Below are positions 49,777-57,671 of a DNA stretch of 64,000 nucleotides, one piece after another (the first letter of the stretch is position 1; each line of letters opens with the position of its first letter). This DNA comes from Streptomyces globosus (GTDB lineage: Bacteria > Actinomycetota > Actinomycetes > Streptomycetales > Streptomycetaceae), in contig NZ_CP030862.1 of the NCBI RefSeq assembly GCF_003325375.1, forward strand, positions 5,461,501 to 5,525,500, read 5' to 3'. Below the pieces are notes generated by a model. It did not search any database, had not been told where the DNA came from, and was given only the letters and a program-made list of their open reading frames with translations. The position numbers were made by a program, and so were the translations under genes.

Positions 49777-50636
49777 GCGGGGATCCGGACGCCCGCGCCG
49801 CCGACCCGCACCCGCCTGTCGCCGGGCCGCAGCTCCACCGTCAGCACGCCGGGGCGGCCCATGTCCTCGCCCTGGTGGAGGGTGAGGACGGCCTCGTCCG
49901 GTACGAGCTCCAGCTCGCGGGCGTACGCGCCGAAGGCGGCCGCGGCGGCCCCGGTGGCGGGGTCCTCGACGACGCCGCCGACCGGGAAGGGGTCCCGTAC
50001 GTGGAAGGTGTCGGGGCCGGCCCGGTGCACCAGCTGCACGGTGGTCAGGTCCAGGCGCTGCATCAGCGCCTCCAGCCGGGCGAAGTCGTAGTCCAGGGCG
50101 GCGAGGCGCTCGCGGGTGGCCGCGCCGAGGACGAGGTGGCGGGCACCGGCGAAGGCGATCCGCGGCGGGAGGGCCGGGTCCAGGTCGGCCGCCGGCCAGT
50201 CCAGGGCGGCCAGCGCCTCGGCGAGGTCGGAGCCGGCGATGTCCTCGGTGTGCGGCTCGACGCTGGTCAGGACGGCCCGCAGGCCGCTGCCGGTGTCGGT
50301 GACCGAGACGGGCACCGTGCCGGCCGGGGTGGCGAAGACCAGTTCGCCCGGACCGATCCGCTCCGCCAGCGCGACGGACGCGGCGACCGTGGCGTGCCCG
50401 CAGAAGGGGACCTCGGCCTTCGGGCTGAAGAAGCGGAGCGTGAAGGCCCGGCCGGGCGGGCCGTCGAGGCCCTGCGGCGGGCCCGTCAGGAACGCGGTCT
50501 CGCTGTAGCCCAGTTCGGCGGCGATCCGCAGCATCGCGGCGTCGTCCAGGCCGCTCGCGTCGAGCACGACCCCGGCGGGGTTGCCGCCGGCGGGGTCGTC
50601 GGAGAAAGCGGTGTAGCGCAGTACCTCGGTCGTCAT
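49773..50636 (-). CDS. PhzF-family isomerase-like protein
   Basis: This 287-residue, full-length PhzF protein shows the DapF-like double fold. The N-terminal half has FSDDPAGGNPAGVVLD and ELGYSETAFLTG (catalytic Glu), then FFSPKAEVPFCGHATVAA; the C-terminal half has EDPATGAAAAAFGAYAREL. The chosen ATG at 50636 leaves the normal N-terminus TTEVLRYTAFSDDP. Coupled to the GNAT gene behind it and 66 bases behind the SDR gene, so the three may form an operon. Confidence 0.88.
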   Translation of the reverse strand: MTTEVLRYTAFSDDPAGGNPAGVVLDASGLDDAAMLRIAAELGYSETAFLTGPPQGLDGPPGRAFTLRFFSPKAEVPFCGHATVAASVALAERIGPGELVFATPAGTVPVSVTDTGSGLRAVLTSVEPHTEDIAGSDLAEALAALDWPAADLDPALPPRIAFAGARHLVLGAATRERLAALDYDFARLEALMQRLDLTTVQLVHRAGPDTFHVRDPFPVGGVVEDPATGAAAAAFGAYARELELVPDEAVLTLHQGEDMGRPGVLTVELRPGDRRVRVGGAGVRIPA

Positions 50637-50702
50637 GCTGTGGCTCAACTGCGGTGCGCCGCGGCGCATTCCCGTCCGGCGGCGCCCCCGGCGCGGGCCT
50701 GC

Positions 50703-51464
50703 TCAGCCGCGCCCGATGTACGGCATGGCCGTCGCCATCACCGTCGCGAACTGCACGTTCGCCTCCAGCGGCAGCTCCGCCATGTGCAGCACGGTGCGGG
50801 CCACGTCGGCGGCGTCCATCACGGGCTCCACCGCGAGCTGCCCGTTCGCCTGGAGGATCCCGGTCTGCATCCGCTCGGTCATCTCGGTGGCCGCGTTGCC
50901 GATGTCGATCTGCCCGCAGGCGATCCGGTACGGGCGCCCGTCCAGGGAGAGCGACTTCGTCAGGCCGGTCACGGCGTGCTTGGTCGCCGTGTACGCGACC
51001 GAGTGGGGCCGGGGGGTGTGGGCGGAGATGGAGCCGTTGTTGATGATGCGGCCGCCCTGCGGGTCCTGCTCCTTCATCTGCCGGAAGGCGGCCTGCGCGC
51101 ACAGGAAGGAGCCGGTGAGGTTGACGTCGACGACGCGCCGCCAGTCGTCGGGGGAGAGGTCCTCCAGGGGCACCCCGCCCGGGCCGAAGGTGCCCGCGTT
51201 GTTGAAGAGGAGGTCGAGCCGGCCGTACCGCTCGCGGACGGCCGCGAACAGCGCGGCGACGTCCGGCGGGGAGCTCACGTCTGCGGGGACGCACAGCACG
51301 TCGGCTCCGGGCCCTGCCGCCCGCGCGGTCTCCTCCAGCGGAGCGGTCCGGCGGCCGGCGGCGGCCACGGCCCATCCGGCGCCGGCGAGGGCGAGGGCGA
51401 CGGAGCGGCCGATGCCGGAGCCGGCGCCCGTGACCACGGCGGTCTTCATGCCAGGTGCGTTCAT
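50703..51464 (-). CDS. Short-chain dehydrogenase/reductase
   Basis: In this 253-residue protein, the NAD(P) motif is TGAGSGIG near residue 12, followed by NNAG at ~88, the catalytic Ser in NNGSISAHTP and YTATK at ~158. Arg residues after the first strand (AAAGRRT) suggest NADP use. The substrate is unknown. Two ATGs (51464 and 51449) are possible starts; neither has a strong ribosome-binding site. It heads the group SDR > PhzF > GNAT. Confidence 0.9.
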   Translation of the reverse strand: MNAPGMKTAVVTGAGSGIGRSVALALAGAGWAVAAAGRRTAPLEETARAAGPGADVLCVPADVSSPPDVAALFAAVRERYGRLDLLFNNAGTFGPGGVPLEDLSPDDWRRVVDVNLTGSFLCAQAAFRQMKEQDPQGGRIINNGSISAHTPRPHSVAYTATKHAVTGLTKSLSLDGRPYRIACGQIDIGNAATEMTERMQTGILQANGQLAVEPVMDAADVARTVLHMAELPLEANVQFATVMATAMPYIGRG

Positions 51465-51571
51465 GGGGCCGCAGGGTACGGCAGAAGCCGGGCGCGTCGG
51501 CGGACGTTCCGACAGCTGAGAGCATGGACCGGCCAGGGGTGTGAAAAGACGACGAGAAGACTGGAGTCCGC

Positions 51572-52996
51572 ATGCCGGAGACAGGCCCTGCGACGGCCGC
51601 GCACGAGCCGCCGCCGAAGACGCCGCCCGCCGAACCGACCGCTTCCGCCCCCGCCCCCCGCCCGGCCCCCGCCCCGGGCGCGGACTCCGGCTCCGACTCC
51701 GACTCCGACTCCGGCTCCGCTGCCGTCCCCGCCCCGCGGACCGAGTCCGCGCCCGCGGCGCCGCGCGCCGGCACCGCCGCCGCCCGCCGCACGGGGCTGC
51801 TCGTCATGGTCGTCCTCGGCGGGCTCAGCGCCCTCCCCCCGCTCTCCATGGACATGTACCTTCCGGCCCTGCCGGAGGTCGCGTCCGCCCTGGCCAGCCC
51901 GGCCGCCACCGTCCAGCTCACCCTGACCGCGTGCCTGGCCGGCATGGCCCTCGGCCAGCTCGTCATCGGCCCGATGAGCGACAGGTGGGGCCGCCGCCGG
52001 CCGCTCCTCGCCGGCATGGCCCTGTACGTCCTCGCGACCGCCGTCTGCGCGCTCGCCCCGACCGCCGAGCTGCTGATCGGCTTCCGCCTGCTCCAGGGCC
52101 TGGCCGGAGCCGCAGGCATCGTGATCGCCCGCGCCGTCGTCCGCGACCTGTACGAGGGCGTGGAGATGGCGAAGTTCTTCTCCAGCCTGATGCTGATCTC
52201 CGGGGTGGCGCCCATCATCGCCCCGCTCATCGGCGCGCAGGTGCTCCGCTTCGCCGACTGGCGCGGCGTCTTCGTCGTCCTCGCCGCCGTCGGACTCGCC
52301 CTGACCCTCCTCGTGTGGCGCCGCCTGGACGAGACGCTGCCGCCGGAGCAGCGGCACACCGGCGGCGTCGGCGCCGCCCTGCGGACCATGCGCGGGCTGC
52401 TCGCGGACCGCGTCTTCGCCGGGTACGTGCTGGCCGGCGGCTTCTCCTTCGCCGCGCTGTTCGCGTACATCGCGGCCTCCCCGTTCGTCGTCCAGGAGAT
52501 ATACGGGGCCTCCGCGCAGACCTTCAGCCTGCTGTTCGGCCTGAACTCCGTCGGCCTGATCCTCGCCGGGCAGGTCAACGGCAAGCTGCTCGTCGGCCGG
52601 GTCAGCCTCGACAAGGTCCTGGCCTGCGGGATCGCCGTGGTCGTCGCCGCGTCCGCCGCGCTGCTGCTGATGTCGGCGGGCGTGTTCGGCCCGGTCGGCC
52701 TGGCGCCGGTCGCCGCCGCTCTGTTCGTGCTGATGTCGGCGATGGGCCTGGTCCTGCCCAACACGAACGCGCTGGCCCTGATGCGCACCCCGCAGGCCGC
52801 CGGGTCGGCGTCGGCGCTGCTCGGCACCTCCTCGTTCCTCGTCGGCGCGGCCGCCTCGCCGCTCGTCGGCATCGCCGGGGAGGACACCGCCGTTCCGATG
52901 GCTGTCGTCCAGGTCTGCTGCGGGCTCCTCGCCGCGGGCTGCTTCCTCGGCCTGTGCCGGCCCTGGCGCAGCCGCGGAGCGGCTGCCGCGGCGTGA
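51572..52996 (+). CDS. Bcr/CflA-type multidrug efflux transporter (MFS)
   Basis: This 474-residue protein has a ~72-residue polar N-terminal extension containing a Ser-Asp repeat (encoded by GACTCC units at ~51690) and 12 membrane helices. The first helix has the LPPLSMDMYLPALPEVA motif of the Bcr/CflA group. GPMSDRWGRRRPLLAGM is the MFS loop 2-3 motif and RLLQGLAGAAGIVIARAVVRD lies in helices 4-5. It should export drugs or metabolites by proton antiport. CTGGAG precedes the ATG. Divergent from the SDR gene. Confidence 0.92.
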   Translation: MPETGPATAAHEPPPKTPPAEPTASAPAPRPAPAPGADSGSDSDSDSGSAAVPAPRTESAPAAPRAGTAAARRTGLLVMVVLGGLSALPPLSMDMYLPALPEVASALASPAATVQLTLTACLAGMALGQLVIGPMSDRWGRRRPLLAGMALYVLATAVCALAPTAELLIGFRLLQGLAGAAGIVIARAVVRDLYEGVEMAKFFSSLMLISGVAPIIAPLIGAQVLRFADWRGVFVVLAAVGLALTLLVWRRLDETLPPEQRHTGGVGAALRTMRGLLADRVFAGYVLAGGFSFAALFAYIAASPFVVQEIYGASAQTFSLLFGLNSVGLILAGQVNGKLLVGRVSLDKVLACGIAVVVAASAALLLMSAGVFGPVGLAPVAAALFVLMSAMGLVLPNTNALALMRTPQAAGSASALLGTSSFLVGAAASPLVGIAGEDTAVPMAVVQVCCGLLAAGCFLGLCRPWRSRGAAAAA

Positions 52997-53016
52997 GCCG
53001 GGCACCGGGGGCGCCG

Positions 53017-53022
53017 TAAACT
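53017..53022 (+). promoter_or_regulatory. Putative -10 element of the Rsm22-like gene
   Basis: TAAACT lies six bases before GTG 53029. The same spacer contains GGAG directly against the GTG, too close to act as a good ribosome-binding site, so a leaderless mRNA is likely. Confidence 0.42.
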
Positions 53023-53028
53023 TCGGAG

Positions 53029-54030
53029 GTGAACGCCTCCGCCCCCACCACCGCCGAAACCCTCCGGTCCGCGCTGGCCGGACTCCTCGACGGGCTGCCG
53101 CCGAAGCAGGCCGCGGCCGCCGTCGAGCGGCTGATCGCCAACTACCGGGGGCGCACCCCGACCGACGCCCCCGTCCTTCGGGACCGCTCCGACGTGGCGG
53201 CGTACGCGGCGTACCGGATGCCCGCCACCTTCGAGGCGGTCCGCTCCGCGCTCGCCGGCTTCGCCGAGGCCGCCCCGGACTGGGCGCCCGCCTCGCACGT
53301 GGACGTCGGCGGCGGCACGGGCGCGGCAACCTGGGCGGTCGACGCCACCTGGGACGGCCCGCGCGCCACGACCGTGCTGGACTGGGCGGAACCCGCACTC
53401 GCCCTCGGCCGCGAACTGGCCGGGGCGTCCGGCTCGCCCGCGCTGCGGGGCGCCGAGTGGCGGCGGGCCGTCATCGGCTCGGCCCTCGCCCTGCCCGCCG
53501 CGGACCTCGTGACCGTCTCGTACGTCCTCGGGGAGCTCACCCCGGAGGCCCGGCGCGCCGTCGTCGCCGAGGCGGCCCGCGCCGGACAGGCCGTCGTCCT
53601 CATCGAGCCGGGCACCCCCGAGGGCTACCTGCGCATCCGCGAGGCCCGCGACCAGCTGATCGCGGCGGGCCTGCACGTCGCCGCGCCCTGCCCGCACGAC
53701 GGGGCCTGCCCGATCGGCGTCGGCGAGGACTGGTGCCACTTCTCGGCGCGGGTCAGCCGCTCCTCCCTGCATCGGCAGGTCAAGGGGGGCTCGCTGCCGT
53801 ACGAGGACGAGAAGTTCAGCTACGTCGCGGCCACCCGCTTCCCGGCGGAGCCGGCCGCCGCCCGGATCACGCGGAGGCCGCAGATCCGCAAGGGCCTCGT
53901 CCTGCTCGACCTGTGCGGGCCGGAGGGCGAGGGGCTGGTCCGGGCCACCGTGACCAAGCGGCACGGCGACCTCTACAAGCGGGCGCGGGACGCCGAATGG
54001 GGCCGGGAGTGGCCTCCGGCCACGGACTGA
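53029..54030 (+). CDS. Rsm22-like SAM-dependent methyltransferase
   Basis: In this 333-residue protein, a helical N-terminal part is followed by a SAM-binding fold with HVDVGGGTGAATWAV near residue 90 and DLVTVSYVLGELTPEARR. A four-Cys cluster (CPHDGACPIG and DWCHFSARV), typical of Rsm22-family proteins associated with the small ribosomal subunit, suggests a metal or iron-sulfur site. The likely role is in ribosome assembly or rRNA modification; bacterial members are little studied. GTG start at 53029. A terminator overlaps its stop codon. Confidence 0.87.
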   Translation: MNASAPTTAETLRSALAGLLDGLPPKQAAAAVERLIANYRGRTPTDAPVLRDRSDVAAYAAYRMPATFEAVRSALAGFAEAAPDWAPASHVDVGGGTGAATWAVDATWDGPRATTVLDWAEPALALGRELAGASGSPALRGAEWRRAVIGSALALPAADLVTVSYVLGELTPEARRAVVAEAARAGQAVVLIEPGTPEGYLRIREARDQLIAAGLHVAAPCPHDGACPIGVGEDWCHFSARVSRSSLHRQVKGGSLPYEDEKFSYVAATRFPAEPAAARITRRPQIRKGLVLLDLCGPEGEGLVRATVTKRHGDLYKRARDAEWGREWPPATD

Positions 54031-54047
54031 CGTCCGCGGCCGGAGGC
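54012..54047 (+). terminator. Terminator at the Rsm22-like gene end
   Basis: GCCTCCGGCC, then CGGAC, pair with GTCCG, then GGCCGGAGGC, with one A/C mismatch and a TGAC loop. The loop contains the TGA stop codon. The convergent amidinotransferase gene ends 36 bases further on, so the hairpin may serve both. Confidence 0.75.
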
Positions 54048-54082
54048 GCGGGGCGGAGACGCGGGGCGGAGCCGGGGCGGGC

Positions 54083-54892
54083 CTACGTCCGCAGCTCCTG
54101 GGTGCAGCACTTCACGCTGCCGCCGCCCTTGAGCAGCTCGCCCAGGTCCATCGGCACCGGCTCGAAGCCCCGGTCCCGCAGCGGGCCGAACAGCCCGGTG
54201 GCCGCCTGCGGCAGCAGGACGTGCCGGCCGTCGCTGACCGCGTTCAGCCCGAGCGCGGCCGCGTCCTCGGCGCCGGCGATCAGCGCGTCCGGGAAGAGCC
54301 GCCGCAGCACGGCCCGGCTGCCCGGCGAGAAGGCCTCCGGGTGGTACATCACCTCGTCGCCGTCCAGCACGCACAGTGCCGTGTCGAGGTGGTAGTACCG
54401 CGGGTCGACCAGGTCCAGTCCGATGACGGGACGGCCGAAGAACTCCTGCGCCTCGTCGTGCGAGAGGGGGCTGGAGCGGAAGCCCCGCCCGGCCAGGATC
54501 CAGCTGGCCGTGACGGCGAAGTCGCCCTCCCCCTCGTTGACGTGGGCCGGCTCGTGGACGTCCCGGAAGCCGTGCGAGCGGAACCAGGCACGGTGGATCT
54601 CCGCCTCGCCGGTGCGCTCCGCGTGCGCGAACCGGGCGCCGAGGACCCGGCCGTCGATGACGAGGGCGCCGTTCGCGGCGAAGACCATGTCGGGGAGGCC
54701 CGGCTCCGGCTCCAGGGTCTCGACGGTGTGCCCGAGGGACAGGTAGCGGTCCCTGAGGTCCTCCCACTGGGCCATGGCCAGGGGGAGGTCCACCGGTTTC
54801 CCGGGGTCCATCCACGGGTTGATGGAGTACGTGACCTTGAAGTGTGCCGGTGGGCACATCAGGTAGCGCCGGGGTGTGGCGTCTCTGCGCAA
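54083..54892 (-). CDS. Amidinotransferase/dimethylargininase family enzyme
   Basis: About 269 residues from TTG 54892, which has GAGGAG six bases upstream and gives the expected RRDATPRRYLMCPPAHFKV N-terminus; a GTG at 54913 is an alternative. The fold is that of DDAH and arginine deiminase-type enzymes, with the catalytic Cys at the end (SVKCCTQEL), His in AHVNEGEGDF, and substrate residues in DMVFAANGALVID. Likely reaction: hydrolysis of dimethylarginine (or a related guanidino compound) to citrulline plus amine. Divergent from a TetR gene that probably controls it. Confidence 0.85.
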   Translation of the reverse strand: MRRDATPRRYLMCPPAHFKVTYSINPWMDPGKPVDLPLAMAQWEDLRDRYLSLGHTVETLEPEPGLPDMVFAANGALVIDGRVLGARFAHAERTGEAEIHRAWFRSHGFRDVHEPAHVNEGEGDFAVTASWILAGRGFRSSPLSHDEAQEFFGRPVIGLDLVDPRYYHLDTALCVLDGDEVMYHPEAFSPGSRAVLRRLFPDALIAGAEDAAALGLNAVSDGRHVLLPQAATGLFGPLRDRGFEPVPMDLGELLKGGGSVKCCTQELRT

Positions 54893-54971
54893 AGAAGGCT
54901 CCTCACGACTCACGGACTGGTGGGTGAATCGTCTCTCCTCCGGGGGAGCCGCGCAGTGGACTGACCGGGTG

Positions 54972-54981
54972 ATGTGCACAT
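54972..54981. promoter_or_regulatory. Possible operator palindrome between the amidinotransferase and TetR genes
   Basis: ATGTGCACAT is a perfect 10-bp palindrome in the 129-bp divergent spacer, next to a -35-like TTGACT at 54981-54986. A TetR-type dimer could bind here; the site is short, so the call is weak. Confidence 0.3.
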
Positions 54982-55021
54982 TGACTGAAAGACGAGATGT
55001 TCCGGTTGCTAATTTGTCCGA

Positions 55022-55654
55022 ATGACCAGCAAGAACCCTGACGCGAAAGCCCCCGACGCGAGCCGCCGCAGCGAGCGCTCCCGGCAGGCGATCCTCGACG
55101 CGGCGCTCGCCCTGGTCGGCGAGGTGGGCTACAACCGGCTGACCGTCGAGGCGATCGCGGCCCGCGCCGGGGTCGGCAAGCAGACGATCTACCGGTGGTG
55201 GCCGTCGAAGGCGGCCGTCCTGCTGGACGCCTCGCTCGCACTCTCCGGCAAGGCCGCGGACGAGGGCGGCTGGACCGGCTTCCCCGACACCGGCGACCTC
55301 GCCGCCGACCTGAAGGCCGTCATGCGGGCGACGGTCGACGAACTGTCCGACGAGACGTACGCGGCCCCCGCGCGCGCCCTCGCGGCCGCCGGTGCCACCG
55401 ACCCCGGCCTCGGCGCCCGCTTCACGGAGCAGCTGCTGGAACCGCAGCTCGCCCTCTACGAGGAGCGGCTGCGATCCGCCCGCGAGGCCGGGCACATCTC
55501 CCCCGGCACGGACCTGCGGGTGGCCGTGGAGATGCTGGTGGGCCCCCTCACCTACCGCTGGCTGCTGCGCACGGGCCCCCTCACCCACGCCTTCGCGGAC
55601 GAGGTCGTCGACCGCGTCCTGGCGGGCATCGCCGCGCACGCCGACACCGCGTGA
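55022..55654 (+). CDS. TetR-family transcriptional regulator
   Basis: In this 210-residue protein, the DNA-binding domain spans about residues 18-65, with helix-turn-helix LTVEAIAARAGVGKQTIYRWWPSKAAVL. The C-terminal domain (80-205) is of the TetR_C type with LRVAVEMLVGPLTYRWLLRTG. There is no ribosome-binding site before the ATG and TAATTT lies six bases upstream, so it may be leaderless. It probably represses itself and the divergent amidinotransferase gene. Confidence 0.9.
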   Translation: MTSKNPDAKAPDASRRSERSRQAILDAALALVGEVGYNRLTVEAIAARAGVGKQTIYRWWPSKAAVLLDASLALSGKAADEGGWTGFPDTGDLAADLKAVMRATVDELSDETYAAPARALAAAGATDPGLGARFTEQLLEPQLALYEERLRSAREAGHISPGTDLRVAVEMLVGPLTYRWLLRTGPLTHAFADEVVDRVLAGIAAHADTA

Positions 55655-55849
55655 CCACCGGGGGTGGCGAACGTCACCGACACCGCCCCCCGCGCCCCCC
55701 GGCCCACCAATGGCCGGATTTCGCCTGCTATGAGGCGATATTCCGGGCGTCGAACAGGGGCTTGTCCTTGGGGAGAGCGGTCACCCGGACCGCCGGATGG
55801 TGGGACGATGTCAGGGTCTGCCGGGGCCAACGCTGAGGTGAGGGGATAG

Positions 55850-56584
55850 ATGGGGTCTGAGTCCGGCCGCGTCAAACGCGGCGAGCAGAGCAGGATTTCG
55901 CAGTGGCTGCGCCGGCGCCCGAAGTCCGCGCCGGAGGACCCCGGCCGGGTACGCGAGGCACTGCTGCTCTCCGTGGCCGCGGCGGGCCTGCCGCTCGCCC
56001 CCGCCGCCCACCCCGTCGGCTACCGGTGCTCCTGCGACCGGATCGGCTGCCCCACCCCCGCGAGGCACCCCCTCTCCTTCGCCTGGCAGACCCAGTCGAC
56101 CACCGACCGGGCCCAGGTCGAGCGCTGGGCGCGCAACGAGCCCCAGGCCAACTTCATCACCGCGACCGGCATGGTCCACGACGTCCTGGACGTCCCCCTG
56201 GAAGCCGGCGCCAAGGCCCTCGAACGCCTCCTCGCCGCCGGCATCGACGTCGGCCCGGTCGCCGAGTCGGGCGGTACGGGCGACGAGGCCCGCATGCTCT
56301 TCTTCACCGCCACCCGGGGCACCCCCGAGGACGAGGACGAGTGGTGGCCGTGCGAACTGGACTGCCACCCGGAGACGATGGACGAGCACCCGGGCCTGCG
56401 CTGGCACTGCCGCGGCAGCTACGTCCTCGTCCCCCCGGCAGCCCTCCCCGGCGACCGGGCCGTGACATGGGTCCGCGGCATGGAACACCCCCTGCCGGAC
56501 CCGCTGACCCTCCTGGAAACCCTGACGGACGCCTGCGCAGCGCACGCCACGACCCCGGCAGCAGCCTGGCCCCTCCACCACTGA
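55850..56584 (+). CDS. Prim-pol-like (bifunctional DNA primase/polymerase N-terminal) domain protein
   Basis: This 244-residue protein carries a prim-pol-type domain only, with no helicase part. Family marks are the zinc-binding-like CSCDRIGCPTPARHPLSFAW and the active-site-like strand (NFITATGMVHDVLDVPLEAG), followed by GPVAESGGTGDEARMLFF and a final FVP-like WHCRGSYVLVPPAA. Stand-alone copies are common in Streptomyces chromosomes and their role is unclear. GAGGTGAGGGG precedes the ATG. Followed by a repeat-rich terminator region. Confidence 0.8.
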   Translation: MGSESGRVKRGEQSRISQWLRRRPKSAPEDPGRVREALLLSVAAAGLPLAPAAHPVGYRCSCDRIGCPTPARHPLSFAWQTQSTTDRAQVERWARNEPQANFITATGMVHDVLDVPLEAGAKALERLLAAGIDVGPVAESGGTGDEARMLFFTATRGTPEDEDEWWPCELDCHPETMDEHPGLRWHCRGSYVLVPPAALPGDRAVTWVRGMEHPLPDPLTLLETLTDACAAHATTPAAAWPLHH

Positions 56585-56592
56585 CCGCCGGC

Positions 56593-56671
56593 CAAACCAG
56601 CCCCGCCGGCGTTTGAGGCGCGGGGGTGCGGGGGCAGGGCCCCGCAACGGGCCCGGGCAGAGCCCGGGAAA
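56593..56671 (+). repeat. Streptomyces-type intergenic repeat with terminator hairpins
   Basis: The stretch begins with CCAAACCAGCCCCGCCGGCG and continues TTTGAGGCGCGGGGG, a sequence type found after many Streptomyces genes. It then has two hairpins: TGCGGGG/CCCCGCA (56627-56646) and CCCGGGC/GCCCGGG (56652-56668). It probably ends the prim-pol-like transcript and lies between convergent genes. Confidence 0.7.
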
Positions 56672-56770
56672 CGGAGAAAGGGCGGGGCGGCGAGCCGGCT
56701 CCGCGCAGCGGCAACCCGCACCCGGCGGCGACGACGGCGACGGCAGCGGCGGCGGCGGCGCCCCGCCCCC

Positions 56771-57571
56771 TCAGTGGATCTGCGTCACGACGACGTCGAG
56801 CGCCCACGCCCGCCCGCCCCGTGCAGGGGCCTCGCCCTCCACCACGTACCCCAGCCCCCGCAGCACCTCGACCAGCTCCGCCGGCCCCGCCGGCCGGGCC
56901 CCCGCGACCAGCAGATCCCGCACCAGCCTCCCCTTGGTCGCCTTGTTGAAGTGGCTCACCACGGACCGCTTCTCCACCCCGTCCACGACCTGCGCGTGCA
57001 GCACCCGCACGGTGGCCGTCCTCCCGGCGAGCTCCCCCTTCGGCTTCCAGGCGGCCGCGTACGCCGCCGACCGCAGGTCGAGTACGAGCCCGTCCCCGGC
57101 GGCTTTCGGCATGACCTGCGCCATCGGCTCCCGCCAGTACGCGCCGAGCGCGCCCAGCCCGGGCAGCCTGACCCCCATCGAGCACCGGTAGGACGGAATC
57201 CGGTCGCCGACCCGGACGGCACCCCACAGCCCGGAGAAGACGAGCAGCGTCCGCTCGGCCAGTGCCCGCGCCGCCGCGGGCAGGTCCGCCAGCCCGAGCG
57301 CCTCGTACAGCACCCCGGTGTACAGCTCGCCGGCGGGCAGGGCGGCCGCCTCCCGCAGCCCGGCGTTCTTCGCGACCTCGCCGCGGAGCCCCTGGCTCAG
57401 CCCGAGCACCTCGCGCGCCTTCTCCTCGTCCCCGGCGCACAGGTCGACGAGCTCGGCGAGCACGGCCTCGCGGGCCGCGGCGAGTCCCGGCAGCGACAGT
57501 GTCCCCGCATCCAGGGGTGCGCCGGTCCCGCCGGAGGCCTTTCCCTCGGACGGCGGCAGCAACACGAGCAC
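56771..57571 (-). CDS. yaaA: Peroxide stress protein YaaA family
   Basis: This 266-residue protein has the family start LVLLPPSEGKASGGTGAPLD, an FSGLWGAVRVGDRIPSYRCSM segment and the closing block VVSHFNKATKGRLVRDLL. YaaA in E. coli lowers intracellular iron under peroxide stress and binds DNA. The start is GTG 57571 with GAGGAG before it. Convergent with the prim-pol-like gene, divergent from the RNB gene. Confidence 0.92.
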   Translation of the reverse strand: MLVLLPPSEGKASGGTGAPLDAGTLSLPGLAAAREAVLAELVDLCAGDEEKAREVLGLSQGLRGEVAKNAGLREAAALPAGELYTGVLYEALGLADLPAAARALAERTLLVFSGLWGAVRVGDRIPSYRCSMGVRLPGLGALGAYWREPMAQVMPKAAGDGLVLDLRSAAYAAAWKPKGELAGRTATVRVLHAQVVDGVEKRSVVSHFNKATKGRLVRDLLVAGARPAGPAELVEVLRGLGYVVEGEAPARGGRAWALDVVVTQIH

Positions 57572-57659
57572 GGTGTATCTCCTCAGACCAGAACAACACA
57601 GGGGGTGCGGCCCCGCCCCAGCGTAGACCGCTCGCCGTGCCGCCCCCGCCGTCCGGCCC

Positions 57660-57665
57660 TACGCT
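57660..57665 (+). promoter_or_regulatory. Putative -10 element of the RNB ribonuclease gene (leaderless)
   Basis: TACGCT is followed by CGACCC and the ATG at 57672. No Shine-Dalgarno sequence is present. Confidence 0.42.
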
Positions 57666-57671
57666 CGACCC

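Noticed and set aside
49201..53964. A 1587-codon open frame on the minus strand
   Set aside because: Only its last 191 codons are a real gene (GNAT). The rest is antisense to the MFS and Rsm22-like genes or out of frame with the SDR and PhzF genes, a product of high GC3.
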